Positions 1-13,700 of a stretch of DNA of 64,000 bases are shown here, piece after piece (the stretch's first letter is position 1; each line of letters opens with the position of its first letter). The stretch is taken from NCBI GenBank assembly GCA_034096865.1, contig JAWQFJ010016895.1:62001-126000 (forward strand), written 5' to 3'. The notes beneath the pieces are model-generated. The model ran no database searches and was not told where the DNA came from. It saw only the letters and a program-made list of their open reading frames with translations. This DNA is from Theodoxus fluviatilis (lineage: Eukaryota; Mollusca; Gastropoda; Cycloneritida; Neritidae). A program made the position numbers and the translations under genes.

Positions 1-53
1 TGGTTACCACCCATGCCTTACAGCTCATTGACAAAGTAAATGTTTTCCACCAG

Positions 54-528
54 CATGGAGGAGTGCGAGGCACTGTGCACGCGACTGGCCATCATGGTCA
101 ATGGGCAGTTCCGGTGCCTGGGCAGCCAGCAGCACCTCAAGAGCAAGTTTGGGCAGGGCTACACGCTGCTGGCCCGTGTGGCTGCCCCCAGCCAAGGCAG
201 CCCGGACCTGCAGCCCTTGCAGGCCTTCATGGAGAAGACCTTCCCAGGCAGTGTGCTCAAGGACGCCCACCAGTGCAGCGTGCACTTCCACATCACCGAC
301 GCCAGCCTCAGCTGGGCACACATCTTTGGCACCCTGGAGCGGGCCAAGGCAGATCTGGGCATCGAGGACTACCTGGTCAGCCAGACCACTCTGGAGCAGG
401 TCTTCATCTTCTTTGCCCATGGGCAGCGCCCTCCAGCAGACCCTGCCACTGACTGCTGTGGCAAGCACTGCTTCTCCTGGTGCTGCAGAGGCAGCTCAGG
501 CAGCAGGTATGAGGTGCTGGAGAACTGA
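54..528 (+). CDS. ABCA3: ABCA3-like ABC transporter, last coding exon (partial gene)
   Basis: This is the C-terminal end of an ABCA-subfamily lipid transporter, which flips or exports phospholipids across lysosome-related or plasma membranes. The exon follows a polypyrimidine tract and CAG at 51-53 and stays open to TGA at 526-528. It opens with [19 protein letters not shown], the segment just after the second nucleotide-binding domain's H-loop region in ABCA proteins. It then has [16 protein letters not shown] and ends with [19 protein letters not shown], the conserved ABCA C-terminal regulatory segment, plus a short Cys-rich tail. Human ABCA3 reads very similarly here (SVSQISLEQVFLSFAH, from family knowledge). 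The Walker motifs must lie in exons upstream of the window. The ABCA identity is firm; the ABCA3 assignment rests on residue likeness and on linkage to NUBP2 and EME. Confidence 0.88.
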
Positions 529-3500
529 AGATGGTGCCTGGGTACTTGCTGAAATGAAGTTTGATGTGTGCTGCCTTGTGCATGCAGGAGTCCTGAGATC
601 GCTACTGAGGAGAAAAGGAAAGACTGACATCTCATTTTGTGGAGAGGTGGAAGTTTTGTGTTGAGATTAGATTTTCTTCTGTCACAGCATCTTTGCAGCC
701 TTGGTTTTTCTGCACGACTCATTTTTCTTTGTGTTGGAGTCATGGCAGGCACAGTGTTCTGTATTTACTTTGAGATGCTCGTTCTATTTGTCAGGGTTCT
801 CAGGGGACTTTAAATACAATGGCAGGATAGTTGTCGATGTGTCTAAGATGTCTAGCATTGATGATGAAACATTCCTCTGTATTTGCCTGCTTTTTTCTGA
901 AGATTTGAGTTATTCATTGAAGGCATGGCAAAAAGGTTATTTTCCCCTCAAATATTGTTCCGTGAGAATATGGTATGAAGTGAGTGTTTAGATGTGTTAA
1001 AAACATGGATCTTGATTTTGAGAGCAATTATTTTAATGATTGTGCCAGCAACAATCTTCAAGTAAACGCTGTTGCGGATAACCAGTGTTGGATATGCATG
1101 CTAGATCTTACCCTTGCAGTGGTGCTACAGGAAATCGTTCTGGCTCACCACTGGTGCTTTTGACAGAAGCTGATTGTGAAAAGTGGGTGGATGTTCTTGG
1201 TTCAAGATAGTGTAATGAGCAGTCATGGACTGGAAGGCGTGTACAACTCACATCACATATGACTCTGAAGTGTGGTCTTCTGGGAACCCAGATGATCAAC
1301 TTCCAGGAGTTCCAACAATGATGTCTTGTAAGAAGGCCTTGAGGCCTCGAGGCCTTGTCCCGTAGTCTGGATGACCGTTGGGGCACCACAGATGATCTGG
1401 CAACCAGCTCTCTCCATTCCTCTCGCCTCTCGGAAGACATGAATGTAAATAATGTGTAGCTTAACATTTATTAAAATGCATATTTTGTAAGTGTATTTGT
1501 GATGAAAAACGTATGCTTGAATCCGTTTTCAGTGACCATATGGACATGAAAGATAGGAAGAAATTATTATTTTATGAACAATTTTTATGTCTGCATGGAT
1601 CGTCATAAGCCTTGATGGGCTAAAGTGACTGCAGACATGTTTATTGGATAAGTGATGTAGTACACTGAAATCCATGACATTTGCTCATGTGGTCTTTATT
1701 GGTGCTTTTTACTGTTTTACCTTGTAGTGGTAATTTTATAGAGAGAATGAATGATTTTATCTACTTTTTAGTTCCTTTGGTTATGCAAAAATAGAAATAT
1801 TGTATATTGTATATTCAAACCCAAATCAAATTTTGCCTAAGAAGTTTTGTCTACTGAACAGATTTATAATTTTTTTAACGATCTACCATAGACTACATTC
1901 AAAATCTCTAATAGAACAAAGCAGTTATCTGTTGTCACTATTATCACGATGTCAATAGTATTCATTGTTTTTTCTTGTTCTTTAGTTCTTGTATCCTGTG
2001 AGTGCTCAATGTCATGAATATTCGTTTCCTGGCCTTGAATTACATTTGCAAGAGCCTCAAAACGGTGTAGTCTGAATGTGTCCTCAACAAGTGTGTCTCA
2101 CGCCTTTCCATTTCACATTTTGACAGGAGGAGTTGTGTGAGTGGGCGTACGTAACTACAGTTTCATACTCTCAGGCAAAAGTATGCAAGGAGTGCATGCC
2201 TGCTTATGCACAAAGGGGGAAATACATCATCTTTTGACAGGGCGATTGTTTCTGAAAATGCTGTGAAAGTCGTTTGCCTGGACACCACTATTTGCTCCAA
2301 AATCATAGCGCTTTGTCACTGAGGCTGCCATGATACGAGCCAATGTTCCATGCCCATGTGCAATGCTGCCTCCTATCATCTTGTCTGTTGATGCTGATGA
2401 ATGAGTGCATGTGTACCTACTGTGATGTAATGTTCATTGGATCCGGTGTGTGATAATCTAGAAATTTATATCAATTGTTTGAAGGTTTCACCAGTGAGTT
2501 GTTCTGCTTTTGAGATACATGTAGTTATTTAATATTGAGATAGAAGTTATATTTGTTTATTTATATGCTGTATTGCATAGTTTTGTTTGATGTATGTTTC
2601 CCAGACTGAAATTAACAATGAGATGCAAACTATGAGACTGTTGTTTGAAAAGCATTCCTTGACAGTAAAGACTTGTACTCATTCAAGCCTAGCTCTTTGT
2701 AGATCTTTCGCTTGTGATCTTTGTTCTAGAAACACTGCTCCATTTGAGTGGTGCATAGATTGACAGCATTGTTGACATTTAGGCGTTTCTGGATGTGAAA
2801 AGGCATCAACTATAATCATTGACAAGTGAGCAGTAATTGGATGCAAATTGTTTATTGAGTGCATAAGGTGTATTCCATGTTACTGTGTTTGACTTGGATG
2901 GGTTTCTTTCTAACCTCACTTAGACAATTTCACATACTTTTAAATGTAGTAAATTAAATTCTCTTATATACAGGGTATGCTTGAAAGAACAAAATCTAAA
3001 TGGCCAAATGTTTTAATTGCTGTAAGTTTTGTTATTGCTGATATTGTTTATTTGGTTCTTTAAAAAACAAAACAACAACAACAAAAAACACGGCAGAAGG
3101 CATATGTATTTGTGAATATTGTGAATGAAATAAAACCTAAAATCAGTGAGGTGTTTTTTGGTGTGGTTTCGTTTTGTTGATCTGTCTTTGTGTACTCTAT
3201 CAGTTTTCTGATTCGATAAGAAAACACAAACTAAACCTCTCTGGGATACATAGAGACTGCAAAAGAAAGCTAGAGAAAGCAGGAAGATTTTGGGGGTCTT
3301 AGCCTCATTGTTGCATGGATACATAAAGGAGAAACAAATTAAAGACTCCTTTTGTAAGTGCTGTTAAGGAATGGATATGATTGCAAAAACTTGCCTAATG
3401 ATGATTGGTCATAGCACATTTCATGGCCAGGTATGCAGGATATGTGAATGTGGCATGAATAAATTAATGAATCAAGTTTTATGGCCTAATACTAATAGTC

Positions 3501-3900
3501 TTTGGAGGCCATGTAATAACATTGATCAGGATAATTACTGGAGCTATATTAATAACTGGTTCATACTTGTACAGACCCAGTGACTCAGATTTTCACAGTG
3601 AGAGTTGTTGAACATATTCTTGCTATTATGCCTATTAAGCAGTTACTATGAATGTGTTTGACATTAAATTTGAAAATGCAGCATCATGGCATGACATATT
3701 TTCTTGACAGCCATTTTGTGCCATGACTGTTAATTCTTGTGTGATAACTTGATGATCGAAGACCTCTGTGAATCATGTTGATAATTTTCATTTTATCAAG
3801 TTGATTGTGTTATTTTGAGAGCATGTATTGTAAGACAATACAGTGCTTCAGTGCATATTCATACAGCGCACTCCCCCGTGTGCAAGATAAATCGGCTCAG
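529..3900 (+). other. ABCA3-like 3' UTR and AT-rich intergenic DNA, no gene seen
   Basis: After the ABCA stop codon the sequence is AT-rich and broken by stops in all frames. AATAAA hexamers at about 3129-3134 and 3458-3463 could serve as polyadenylation signals on the + strand, but there is no way to choose between them here. A 119-codon minus-strand reading frame at 1108-1467 has no recognisable domain and is not called. Confidence 0.4.
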
Positions 3901-3939
3901 CGGTTTAGGCCATCTTGACAGCTGCAAAGTTTTGTGAAT

Positions 3940-4135
3940 GGATGGATGGATGGATGAATCGTGTTTTACGGCCTATCAGCCTTTGTAGGCTATGTAAGGC
4001 CAGTAAGCACGAAAATCACGAAAAATTTAGAGTAAACACAAATCGAGTAACGGTGTCCCTAGTTATTCGCCTCTTACGAATTGTGTAGGGAGACGTGGTG
4101 GGTCAATTCTTACCCCGAACCCACAGTGAAAAGAA
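3940..4135. repeat. Short dispersed repeat fragment
   Basis: A GGAT tetranucleotide run leads into TTTACGGCCTATCAGCC and GTAGGCTATGTAAGGCC. Diverged copies of the same words occur at 3478-3515 and 36770-36805. The stretch looks like the 3' part of a dispersed retroposon. The family was not identified. Confidence 0.4.
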
Positions 4136-5170
4136 GAAGCTGTGATAAGCAAACAAGTGTCACTTGTCTCATTTGATTATAGACACTGTTTGAACCAATT
4201 GGTTTTGTAGCTTACAACACTTCAGTGGCCTATTAATGTAGGGGCCTCTTTATATTGTCATTGGAATAGCATACTTATTTCCTCTTCCAGAAAATAATTT
4301 GGTAATAGATGCTGTATTTTCAGTGGGTTCTGTTGCTTGGCTAACACCTCTGTGGCCTCTTTAGTATTGTCTTTAGAATTGCAGACTTATTTCCATTCAG
4401 ATAAAAAATTTTGTATGAAAATGTGTATCCTTATTCTTCATAGTGTTATGGCAATAATTGCCATAGCTCTTTGAAAGTTGTTGCTTGAAGATAATGTTCA
4501 ACAACCATAGTTGATTTTCTGGAGTAGGACGGGTAATATTCCAGCAGAATTTTCATGTACATCTCAGACCATTTAAACAAGGACTAGACACTCTTTTCAT
4601 ATTTGTTCTAAAGTATCAGTTCAGCCCCCTGAATGTAACTTTTCTCCACAACTGTTCAAATACGTAGCTTTCTTCAGCAAGCTAAATGTAGCCTTTGAGA
4701 AAAAAAAGTTCAACTTACGAATATGCTATTGTTCTCATTTAAACCTTTCCATCCTTGAATCACCCAATATAATAGGTGGTAAACTTTTGGAATTCATTTC
4801 GGCCCTCCGTCTTTCTCTCATTCACTTGTGTCTGCTGATGAAATACTGCAACACTTAATATAAAACATTACAGTGGAATATTTCCTTTCTTTGAATGTGT
4901 TAGAGGACGGCCTTTTTGGCAACTAATCTCACTTTTGACAATCACTAAAGATAGGAAATCCTTTTTACTTTTCCTTACACTAACATACTTTCTTTTCTAC
5001 TTGCATGATGAAGACATTCACAAAAGAGAGCTTATAAAATGGCTTCGAGTTCTGAATAAATACAATTTTAATCAATGTCAATAACAAACATGATACACTC
5101 AACATCATAAAATAGTATTTAAAAAATTTGTACAAAAATCAGCTTTACAAAATAGTTTTGCACTTGTCCC
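4136..5170. other. AT-rich intergenic DNA, nothing recognised
   Basis: No open reading frame of note, no repeat with a second copy noticed, and no RNA gene seen in this stretch. Confidence 0.5.
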
Positions 5171-5822
5171 TTGCATATCACCAGACCAGACCCCCAAATT
5201 CGTAAAATCATCTCCTCAGGCTACATGCACCTACACCGCATTTGGAGTATCAGGGATTGTCTGACTGAAAAGACTGCAGCAGCTCTGGTGGTGACTCTTG
5301 TGCTGTCCCATCTTGATTACTGCAACAGTCTGCCGAATGCTGCAACCAACGGTCAATTGCAGAAACTTCAGCGTCTTCAGAATTCTGCAGCTAGGGTAGT
5401 GAAGCGACTGCCGAGGTGGGCTCGCATAACCCCTGTGCTCAGTGACCTTCATTGGCTTCCAGTTCGCCAACGGGTGGAATTTAAGACCCTCTCCATCGTG
5501 TTTAAGTGTGAAACTGGTGAAGCCCCAACCTACCTCGGAGAACTCCTTAGACCTCACAACCCCACAAGGAATCTCCGTTCCTCAAAAAGAAGACTCTTGA
5601 TTGTCCCACAAACAAGGTTACGGAGCTTCGGTGACCGCTCCTTCAGCGTTGTTGGACCGAGACTCTGGAACCAACTTCCTGAGGGTCTGAGGGTTAGTCC
5701 ATCCTTGGCCGCATTTAAAACTTGCCTCAAAACTTTTTTTATTTCGTCTCGTCGCGCCATGAGCATGTTTATCGTCATAATGGCGCAGTAAAAAATGAAA
5801 ATACATACATACATACATATGT
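5171..5822 (+). mobile_element. Non-LTR retrotransposon (CR1/L2/Jockey-type) 3' end, 5'-truncated
   Basis: A 206-codon frame (5171-5791) carries the C-terminal end of a LINE reverse transcriptase. It contains LSHLDYCNSLPNAATNG, LQRLQNSAARVV, LHWLPVRQRVEFKTL and VVGPRLWNQLPEGLR, a run typical of the region after the RT domain in CR1/L2/Jockey-like elements. The catalytic YADD-containing part, endonuclease and ORF1 are missing, as expected from 5' truncation during target-primed reverse transcription. The stop is followed by an ATAC-type tetranucleotide tail (about 5800-5820), a usual 3' end for these elements. The frame is intact, which suggests a fairly young insertion. Confidence 0.85.
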
Positions 5823-7708
5823 TTGGGTAAATCTGGGTTTTTCTGTGACCTTTCCATTCAGTACACTGATGCCTGGGGTCAGGTGCTGGCACTGAATTCT
5901 GAAAATCTATCAGTTTCAAACACAATCTTCAACAAGCGTTTGTAGCATCTCCAAGAGATAACAGACAAAACAAAACAAAATGAAACAAAAGGAGATAGAA
6001 AATCTTTAACAAGAGCCACCCCAACCCCTTTTTCCCTTCAAATCAATATGTACAATTTGTATGACAAAAAATAATTAACAAAAAAATCAAACACAGACAG
6101 AAAGATAGCTGTTTATGTGAAGCAAATAATGTTTCGGATGCTAGAAGACGACATGCTTCCAACTGTTCCGTTGGTCTCAGTCCAGTGAACACCAGGGCAG
6201 GCTGATAGAGAGTGCACATTGGAAGAAACAATGACCTCCTTGACTCCTGCTTCTTGGAATGATCTTTCAAGCCAGACAAGCTTTCTCTGTGTCAACCACC
6301 TCCAGCCCAGCATCAGTCCTCATTCTGGGATATGCAGTGCTCAGCTCCATTAACCAGCACCCCCATGGTGAGGAAACAGGAGGAAAAAACATTCAACCCA
6401 GACTTAAATAGACAAATGAGCTATACACATCCCAGCACCTCCATCCATTCCCAACACAATGAAATTATGGCTCGACATGATCACTCCATCAAACATTTCT
6501 GTAAGCATTGTTCAAAACAGTGAAAACACTGGCCAGAGTATGCTGCAGAATGCAGCAAAGCTTCCAGGAGGTATTGCATATCATCACACTCTCCCTGTGG
6601 ACTCGCAGACATATCATGCTACCTACAGTACACTCCTGAGATGATTTTACCTGCACAGTTCCAGTCGTTATTCCAAAAGGATCCTCCACCAAACATCCTC
6701 AAGCCAGCCATGCTAAAGTACTTCAATCACACAAAGCATAGGTAAGAATTGTTGGCAGATGCCACTCAGGAATAAAACCTCAAAGCTCAGAAAACTCACA
6801 TGGGAAACTCAGGTTGATTCACCAATCCTAATCCTGTATTCAAAATTATTTTTTTCATTTGCATTTATGATATTTTAGGTGAGGTCAGTATCTTACAAAA
6901 TGAACAACCAATGAAAACAGGGTGGGCCCATTTCGATGTAATGTGAGGCCGGCAATTGGGAATGCCGAACTGTTTATCAAATAAAATACTCTTTCATTTA
7001 TCAACTGTAAATGTCAACTGTGCATGAAAATGTGGAGAAAGTAATTAATTTGTGCCTAATAAATTGTAAACTGACGGGAAAAAATTGTCCTAACTCTATT
7101 TGCAATATGCTGGAGGAAATGTCATTCATTCTGTCCCATATCACAATGCATAACTCAAACATGTAATCAACAGTCAAATAACTGGAAATAAAGGTACTCA
7201 CTCATATTCCATTCGTTTCTCTCTCATTCAAACCATTCTTTGTAAACAATACACAGACATAACAAGACATGTGTGAACATTCTTATGTTACCCTTTCTCC
7301 CAGCAACCAACATCAAAACAAGAGAGTTCCTCCACTGCAAAGGATTGTGGAAGAACCTCCGATATCTTTATAAACATTGCCAATACACTAAATGGGACTC
7401 TTGCTGGCAAAAAATGTCTATCCATAAGACAAAACACGCTTTGGTTGCTCCAGTCCCAAGATAATGCAGTCATTTGATATAAATGAACACAAAAGACAAT
7501 AAAACAAACCCCTTTTTTTTTCTTAATACCCTTGGTGATACTGCTCATTTATGGGGAGAAAAAAATCAAAAGTCTTGATACATGGCTTGAAAGAAAAATG
7601 GCACAGCTCTTTCTGCTATGAATGGGTGAGTAGCAGCAGCACTGCAATGTTTGATTATGAAGGAATGGCGAATCTGCAAGGATGGGGGTGCACAAAGCGG
7701 GAGACCGG
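5823..7708 (-). other. NUBP2 3' flank and probable 3' UTR
   Basis: This lies directly downstream of the NUBP2 stop codon on the minus strand. No coding frame is convincing. I saw no clear AATAAA signal on the minus strand close to the stop, so the transcript end cannot be placed. Confidence 0.4.
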
Positions 7709-10700
7709 CTAGGGGAGGTCCTTGTCCACCGCCACCAGTTTTTGCACTATGTTCTTGATGGCCTTGACGGCAGGAGAGTTGGGGCACTCCTCAATGAAGT
7801 TCTGTCCTCTCTCCAGGCACAGTGTTAGCTGGGGATCCACAGGAATGGAACCTGGAAAACACCCAGCCCTGCTGTAGCTGTCAGCCCCAGGATAGAGTCA
7901 TGCAGTCTACATCCACAGCATGCAAGCCATCCAAAATGATGAGGCAAGTATGAAATGTAACAAAACACCCATCATGAAAGAGCTCAGTGCAAAGCAGTCT
8001 ACTTAAAATTTGCCCACCACATCTACATAAGGTGCAGGTAACCCAAGCAGCAGCAGCAGCCAGACTTCTCATGGTTGGAATATTGGGCTCCAGACTACGT
8101 TTTGGTTTCATACTGGCACCTGCACAGCTGGCTCCTAACGAGGCCCATGAGCCATCATGTTTTGTTTCAGGATTGCAAGCCCATTGTCTAAACATAACGA
8201 GGCCCATGAGCCATCATGTTTTGTTTCAGGATTGCAAGCCCATTGTCTAAACTGGTTTCATACTGGCACCTGCACAGCTGGCTCCTAACGAGGCCCATGA
8301 GCCATCATGTTTTGTTTCAGGATTGCAAGCCCATTGTCTAAACTGGTTTCATACTGGCACCTGCACAGCTGGCTCCTAACGAGGCCCATGAGCCATCATG
8401 TTTTGTTTCAGGATTGCAAGCCCATTGTCTAAACTGGTTTCATACTGGCACCTGCACAGCTGGCTCCTAACGAGGCCCATGAGCCATCATGTTTTGTTTC
8501 AGGATTGCAAGCCCATTGTCTAAACTGGTTTCATACTGGCACCTGCACAGCTGGCTCCTAACGAGGCCCATGAGCCATCATGTTTTGTTTCAGGATTGCA
8601 AGCCCATTGTCTAAACTGGTTTCATACTGGCACCTGCACAGCTGGCTCCTAACGAGGCCCATGAGCCATCATGTTTTGTTTCAGGATTGCAAGCCCATTG
8701 TCTAAACTGGTTTCATACTGGCACCTGCACAGCTGGCTCCTAACGAGGCCCATGAGCCATCATGTTTTGTTTCAGGATTGCAAGCCCATTGTCTAAACTG
8801 GTTTCATACTGGCACCTGCACAGCTGGCTCCTAACGAGGCCCATGAGCCATCATGTTTTGTTTCAGGATTGCAAGCCCATTGTCTAAACTGGTTTCATAC
8901 TGGCACCTGCACAGCTGGCTCCTAACGAGGCCCATGAGCCATCATGTTTTGTTTCAGGATTGCAAGCCCATTGTCTAAACTGGTTTCATACTGGCACCTG
9001 CACAGCTGGCTCCTAACGAGGCCCATGAGCCATCATGTTTTGTTTCAGGATTGCAAGCCCATTGTCTAAACTGGTTTCATACTGGCACCTGCACAGCTGG
9101 CTCCTAACGAGGCCCATGAGCCATCATGTTTTGTTTCAGGATTGCAAGCCCATTGTCTAAACTGGTTTCATACTGGCACCTGCACAGCTGGCTCGACTAC
9201 GTTTTGGTTTCATACTGGCACCTGCACAGCTGGCTCCTAACGAGGCCCATGAGCCATCATGTTTTGTTTCAGGATTGCAAGCCCATTGTCTAAACATAGG
9301 CAGATTTTGAAATTAGACACATAATGAGAAGTTACCTCATTCTTTGAACTTTTTATGTCTTCCATTTTTCTGACATACGGACATTATGATCTGATATTCA
9401 CATTTGAAGGGGAAAAAGATTGAAAGAAAGAAGTAAAACAATAGCAACAAAATATACACTTCAAACACAGGAAGACACACACAGCACTTAATGTTTGGCA
9501 TGAGAGCTTGGAGCTATGAAGGTTGTGGTAAATAATGAGAACATACTGTGGCATGAGAGGTTGGAGCTATGAAGGTTGTGGTAAATAATGAGAACATACT
9601 GTGGCATGAGAGCTTGGAGCTATGAAGGTTGTGGTAAATAATGAGAACATACTGACCACATCACTGATAGTCCACACAATGGAAATCAAACAACTCCTAT
9701 CCAGTGCCCACACATCAATGCAACAACAGCCTGACATTCTTGCAATGGCAAGGACAATGCGGACTTACCTAGAAAGGATACTTTGGCTTGTTTGGCCAAC
9801 TGCTCACCCCCTCCCTTGGAGAAGATGAAGGAGCACTCCTGCCACAGAAATTGAAATCAGGTTAACTCCATGCAAGGATTGACTGTTCTGAGAAAGTTGC
9901 ATGCACTTCCAGGAAAAAATTTGTTTGCAATTTCAGTTATCAATCAATTTAAATTTGGTTGGATACTAATAAAACAGAATATGTTATTTTAAAGCAGTGC
10001 TTGAAAGAGGAATGCCCTGATTCCCCATGCATAGCAATATTGCAAATGCAATTCATTGTACATCTAATTTGAGAATTTCTTTTAATGTAACACATAGGAA
10101 TTCATATATATGTACACACCTCATAGGAATTCAGTGATGGGTAAAACTGCAGTGTTGTGCAGGAATCTTACCTCGCAATTTGGGCAGACAAATCCACTCA
10201 TGTTTTCAATGATGCCGATGACTGGAATTCCAGTTTTCTGACAGAAACTCAGTTCCCTCCTGACATCTCCGACAGCAACAGCCTGCATGTACAAAAGACA
10301 ATATCTCACACCATTTCTCAACCGCAAGTTTCAGCAAGAAGCTGGCGTTAAAGAAACTTTCACATTCAACTTAGGCCAAAAGGAAATATAGTTGTGGTTA
10401 TGGTAACATGACCTGAAAAAGTAGGGTCTGTAGGTTGACCTGACCTTTTTAAAAAAGTTCTAATGGAAGAGGCCATAACATTCTCTTTCACTGAAAAAAA
10501 AGAAGTTTTTAAAACTTAAAATTGTAGATTCTCTGAGTACTCATAAGGCAGGGAAGATGGGACAGAACACAATTTGTTGGCTACTATCGATTTCTTCACC
10601 CGTTTTATCTCTCTTTTGCCTTTTTTTTTAGTTTAGGGTTGGCAGAAAAAAGGGTCAGTGGGGTTACCATAACCACAAATATTTTTTCTATAGCCTTATT

Positions 10701-13700
10701 ATGGTGCAGTGACAGTATTAGCATGTAACGTCCCATTTCACCTTTCTCTGCCTTATTATGGTGCAGTGACAATATTAGCATGTAACGTCCCATTTCACCT
10801 TTCTCTGCCTTATTATGGTGCAGTGACAATATTAGCATGTAACGTCCCATTTCACCTTTCTCTGCCTTATTATGGTGCAGTGACAGTATTAGCATGTAAT
10901 GTCCCATTTCACCTTTCTACAGCCATATTATGGTGCAGTGACAATATTAGCATGTAATGTCCCATTTCACCTTTCTCTGCCTCTTGCAGTGACAATATTA
11001 GCATGTAATGTCCCATTTCACCTTTCTACAGCCTTATTATGGTGCAGTGACAATATTAGCATGTAATGTCCCATTTCACCTTTCTCTGCCTCTTGCTGTT
11101 TTCTATAGCCTTATTATGGTGCAGTGACAATGTTAGCATGTAATGTCCCATTTCACCTTTCTCTGCCTCTTGCAGTGACAATATTAGCATGTAATGTCCC
11201 ATTTCACCTTTCTACAGCCTTATTATGGTGCAGTGACAATGTTAGCATGTAATGTCCCATTTCACCTTTCTCTGCCTCTTGCTGCCACGCACGTACCCAC
11301 CTAGCTGTCAAGCAAGCTCTAGCTGCTCCTTTCCACAATTCCCTCCTCTCACTTATTGTGGGGCTCTGTGGCCAAGTGGTTAATGTGCTTGACCTGCAGT
11401 AGTTTTCGGCCTGTGGCAAAGTGGTTAATGTGCTTGACCTGCAGCAGTTTTCGGCCTGTGGCCAAGTGGTTAATGTGCTTGACCTGCAGCAGTTTTTGGC
11501 CTGTGGCCAAGTGGTTAATGTGCTTGACCTGCAGCAGTTTTCGGCCTGTGGCCAAGTGGTTAATGTGCTTGACCTGCAGCAGTTTTCGGCCTGTGGCCAA
11601 GTGGTTAATGTGCTTGACCTGCAGTAGTTTTCGGCCTGTGGCCAAGTGGTTAATGTGCTTGACCTGCAGTAGTTTTCGGCCTGTGGCCAAGTGGTTAATG
11701 TGCTTGACCTGCAGTAGTTTTCGGCCTGTGGCCAAGTGGTTAATGTGCTTGACCTGCAGCAGTTTTCGGCCTGTGGCCAAGTGGTTAAGGGGAGACACGG
11801 CTGGCTAGCAGTCGAATTTCGCTCAAAAAATCGAAATTGAGATCTGAGCAATTTCTGAATGTTCAATGTCTGTACAACATCTTTCTCTGGCTAGATTTCT
11901 TTTTTTCATCATCTAAGTATTTTTTTTTTTTTTTATATAACGGTGGGGTGGGGACTGTGCACAGCAGAGTTTCAAAAAACAATCACCTTTCGGCCTTTCG
12001 TTGAGGCAGACATTTTCTATCAACCCCCTTATATTGCATATCAGCGTGCTCGGGAAGATTCGGACTATCTGCTCCCGCCAAGATCGAGCGGAAATTTCTA
12101 TATATGGAGGCGCCAGATGGCCGCGAAATCTCCCGAGAGAGTCACGGAAATGCCCATATCAGTCCTCGGACGAGCTCGTTGTGACGTCAGCCTAACAGCT
12201 GTTATAACGCAGCGATCTGATTGGCTGCCGATTACTTGCGGACTCGTTCTGAGCAAGCCGAAGTTGGCCGAGGCAATTCCGCTGGCACTGTTTACATCTG
12301 CGAAGGCACTTGTGCGAGCTGCGAATTGAATGCGTTTCTGTGCAATTTCATCGCGATGGCTGAAAAATCTGAGCCCATTCCGACTCCCAAGGGTGGAAAG
12401 AGGAGGCGGCAAGCATTGAACAAGGCAGCCGTACAAAAGCGATGGAAGATTGCAAGAGAAGGTGCTTCGAGTTCGACCAGCGAGGAGGCGATCGAGGAAG
12501 CGTCCACGCAACCTCCGGAGCAGATGCCGTCATGTTCGTTCCACGGCGAGGAGTAAGTACATAATTTCTATTTGGATTTTATCAATCTAGTATCTTGAAA
12601 AGTTCTGACATTTACAGCTTGCTATAGGAAGCATTTGAATTATTTCTAGATTGAAAGAACTCGATCTTTTCAGTGTTGTGAACAAATTGCTCTCACGAAC
12701 AGCTGATTCTGATTCTGATTCTGTGTTTGCTAAACAGCTCTATACAATTTGGTGGAAGTTAGTAATGAATTGACTGGGTTTTTTTCTCCAGGCACCAGGA
12801 AGAGGTTGCAGCTCGAAAAAAGTTACAGTCATTGATGGCAAGCAAGGAGTTCCTCCCTGCTGTTCCTGAGGGCGGCCGACAGGAGGAGCAAGACCAGCTA
12901 CCTCCTCGTGTTTGGTGCATCACTGACTTGGGGCAAGTGAATAAACTGTTGGAAGATGTTGTCTGCCCAAGTTGCTTTGAGAATGGACTTGCCATTGAGA
13001 AGGGTGGGCGACCAATGGGATTCGCAGAATCCTTGTCTCTGAAATGTACCTCCTGTCCATATGAGAGTGAGTCTGTCTACTCATCTTCTAGACTTGGTGG
13101 GGAAAGTTCCAAGGTCGCTCCCTATGAGATCAACACCCTTATGACAATGTTGTCTCATGAGCTTGGCAAGGGGCATGAAGCACTTGAGAAATTTAAGGTT
13201 CTGCTAGGCCTTCCCTCAATGCATGCCAAAACCTACACAAAACATCAGAAGAAGTTGTTTGCCCTGTCTGCACAGGTGGCAGATGACTATCTTCAGGCTT
13301 CAGCAAAATTAATCTCTGCTATGTCACAAGATCTAGGAGACAATGGAGTTGTAGATCTCACTGTGAGCTATGATGGCACATGGCAAAAGCGAGGTTTCAG
13401 CTCTCACCATGGTGTTGGTTTTGTTATTGAGATCACCACTGGCTTTTGCATTGACAGGGAAGTTCTGTCAAACTACTGCCATGCTTGTGCCTTGGCCAAA
13501 GCAAAGTATGGAAAAGGGACTCAGGCATTCTTTGACTGGAAGGCCAAGCATGAGCAGTGTGACATGAACTTTGATGGCTCTGCAAAAGCCATGGAGGCAG
13601 AGGCAGCCAGAAGAATCTGGGCTAGGTCACTGCAGTTGTATGGCTTTCGCTACACTTGCATTCTGAGTGATGGAGATGCAGCTACTTTCACAGCCCTACA

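Noticed and set aside
1108..1467. 119-codon minus-strand frame downstream of ABCA3
   Set aside because: No recognisable domain, no splice context, and it overlaps the likely 3' UTR of the ABCA gene.
8093..9298. CRISPR-like regular repeats
   Set aside because: The 91-bp units are contiguous with no unique spacers, and the locus is in an animal intron.
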